Positions 63,197 to 64,000 of a stretch of DNA of 64,000 bases are shown here, piece by piece. Numbering within the stretch: the stretch's first letter is position 1; every line of letters starts with the position of its first letter. Under the pieces are notes generated by a model that did not search any database, was not told the DNA's origin, and saw nothing but the letters and a program-made list of their open reading frames with translations. The stretch is taken from contig CACYWQ010000004.1 in the NCBI GenBank assembly GCA_902778165.1, positions 1-64,000 on the forward strand. The letters run 5' to 3'. The position numbers and the translations under genes are program-made. This DNA comes from an uncultured Lachnospiraceae bacterium. GTDB lineage: Bacteria; Bacillota; Clostridia; Lachnospirales; Lachnospiraceae.

Positions 63197-64000
63197 ATGA
63201 GCGACACTAACAGCAAATCATTTGAAGATTTATTATCTAAGGTAGGTCAGGCAGGACGCAAGAAACTGTCTGTTGCGGTAGCACAGGACAAGGCGGTTTT
63301 GGAGGCCGTTAAGGTAGCCAAAGAGAGTGGCATTGCTGATTCCATTCTGGTAGGTGATGCGGATGAAATAGCCAAGATTGCCGCTGAGATAGGTATGAAT
63401 CTTGACGAATACAGTGTAATAGATGAGAAGGATATTGTAGAGGCTTCACTTAAGGCGGTTAAGCTTGTTCACGACGGTGAGGCAGATATGTACATGAAGG
63501 GCCTTCTGCCTACGGGAACATTCCTTAAGAGCGTACTTAACAAGGAAGTTGGTCTTCGTACAGGTAAGCCCTTATCGCATGTATGCGTGTTCGAGATTCC
63601 CGGCATAGACAGACTCTTGTTCTTCACGGATGTGGCTTTCATGCCTTATCCTACGCTTGAAGATAAGAAGTGCATGATAGAGTATACGGTTGATGTTGCC
63701 AAGGCATGCGGAGTGAACATGCCTAAGGTAGCAGCACTTGCGGCACTTGAGACAGTCAATGAGAAGATGCCCGTAACTTTGGATGCTGCAGAACTTACAA
63801 AGATGAATGAAGCAGGAGAAATTAAGGATTGTATAATCGACGGACCTCTTTCGCTTGATATAGCTCTGTATAAGGAAGCTGCAGAAGAGAAGGGCGCGCT
63901 TGACCGAAGAGTTGCAGGAGATGCAGATATCCTTGTATTCCCTGATATCCATGCGGGTAATCTTACATATAAGGCAATAGTGCATATGGTTCCTTGCAAG
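63197..64000 (+). CDS. ptb: Phosphate butyryltransferase, 3' end outside window
   Basis: It converts butyryl-CoA and phosphate to butyryl-phosphate, the step before butyrate kinase makes ATP and butyrate. 268 residues are visible of about 300; the frame is open to the last base. ADMYMKGLLPTGTFLKSVL, LSHVCVFEIPG and the late DILVFPDIHAGNLTYK are typical of the phosphate acetyl/butaryltransferase fold, closer to Ptb than Pta in length and sequence. GGAGG lies 6 bases before ATG 63197. A butyrate kinase gene is expected just beyond the window. Confidence 0.9.
   Translation, partial: MSDTNSKSFEDLLSKVGQAGRKKLSVAVAQDKAVLEAVKVAKESGIADSILVGDADEIAKIAAEIGMNLDEYSVIDEKDIVEASLKAVKLVHDGEADMYMKGLLPTGTFLKSVLNKEVGLRTGKPLSHVCVFEIPGIDRLLFFTDVAFMPYPTLEDKKCMIEYTVDVAKACGVNMPKVAALAALETVNEKMPVTLDAAELTKMNEAGEIKDCIIDGPLSLDIALYKEAAEEKGALDRRVAGDADILVFPDIHAGNLTYKAIVHMVPCK

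Overview
The window reads as one contiguous stretch of chromosome from a low-to-medium GC, anaerobic Firmicute, most likely a Lachnospiraceae relative of Butyrivibrio, Pseudobutyrivibrio or Roseburia. This assignment is inference. It rests on a phosphate butyryltransferase gene at the right end, an HrcA/CIRCE operator, strong AGGAGG ribosome sites, GGDEF/EAL signalling, and several long proteins that resemble uncharacterised Lachnospiraceae families. I see no rRNA, tRNA, CRISPR array, transposase, phage gene or other mobile element. No gap between genes exceeds about 220 bases.

Layout. (1) 1-6500: arginine biosynthesis, argG (5' end missing), a GNAT acetyltransferase, argJ, argB, argD, then an extracellular solute-binding protein whose start overlaps the argD stop. 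(2) 6525-12755: its own promoter, then comEA, an OmpR-type regulator and sensor kinase, a GerMN lipoprotein and comEC. (3) 12765-15187: purC, an overlapping PrsA-type foldase lipoprotein and a CheY-like protein. (4) 15190-17520: a perfect CIRCE operator and htpG (Hsp90). (5) 17562-24523: four tightly spaced genes of unknown role. They encode a 1182-residue beta/helical-repeat protein, a degenerate Hsp70/actin-fold protein, a TPR-like protein and a membrane-anchored coiled-coil protein. This is the best candidate for an undescribed system. (6) 24529-30338: a polar amino acid ABC importer, purB, purA and a HAD phosphatase. (7) 30463-33837: a large membrane c-di-GMP protein.

(8) 34047-40152, minus strand: a six-gene operon. 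It starts with a 751-residue protein carrying a cyclic-nucleotide-binding-like domain. It continues with two FAD oxidoreductases and a DUF1667 protein resembling an anaerobic glycerol-3-phosphate dehydrogenase module, and ends with a small membrane protein and a SEC-C protein. (9) 40219-46560: a divergent unit of an unknown 156-residue protein, a TetR regulator and purL, then an OFA-type transporter. (10) 46580-48459, minus: queH and an AlaX-like editing protein. (11) 48601-58710: a chemoreceptor, a diguanylate cyclase, argS, a zinc-ribbon membrane protein, a TPM-domain protein, lepA and hemW. (12) 58805-62998: rpsT, pilT, comM and dprA. (13) 63069-64000: phosphate butyryltransferase, cut by the window end.

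Three themes recur. De novo purine synthesis is split over purC, purB-purA and purL. DNA uptake and transformation genes (comEA, comEC, pilT, comM, dprA) are nearly complete but scattered. Protein folding and quality control (prsA, htpG, the Hsp70-like cluster) lie side by side. All family assignments come from reading motifs; no database search was run.
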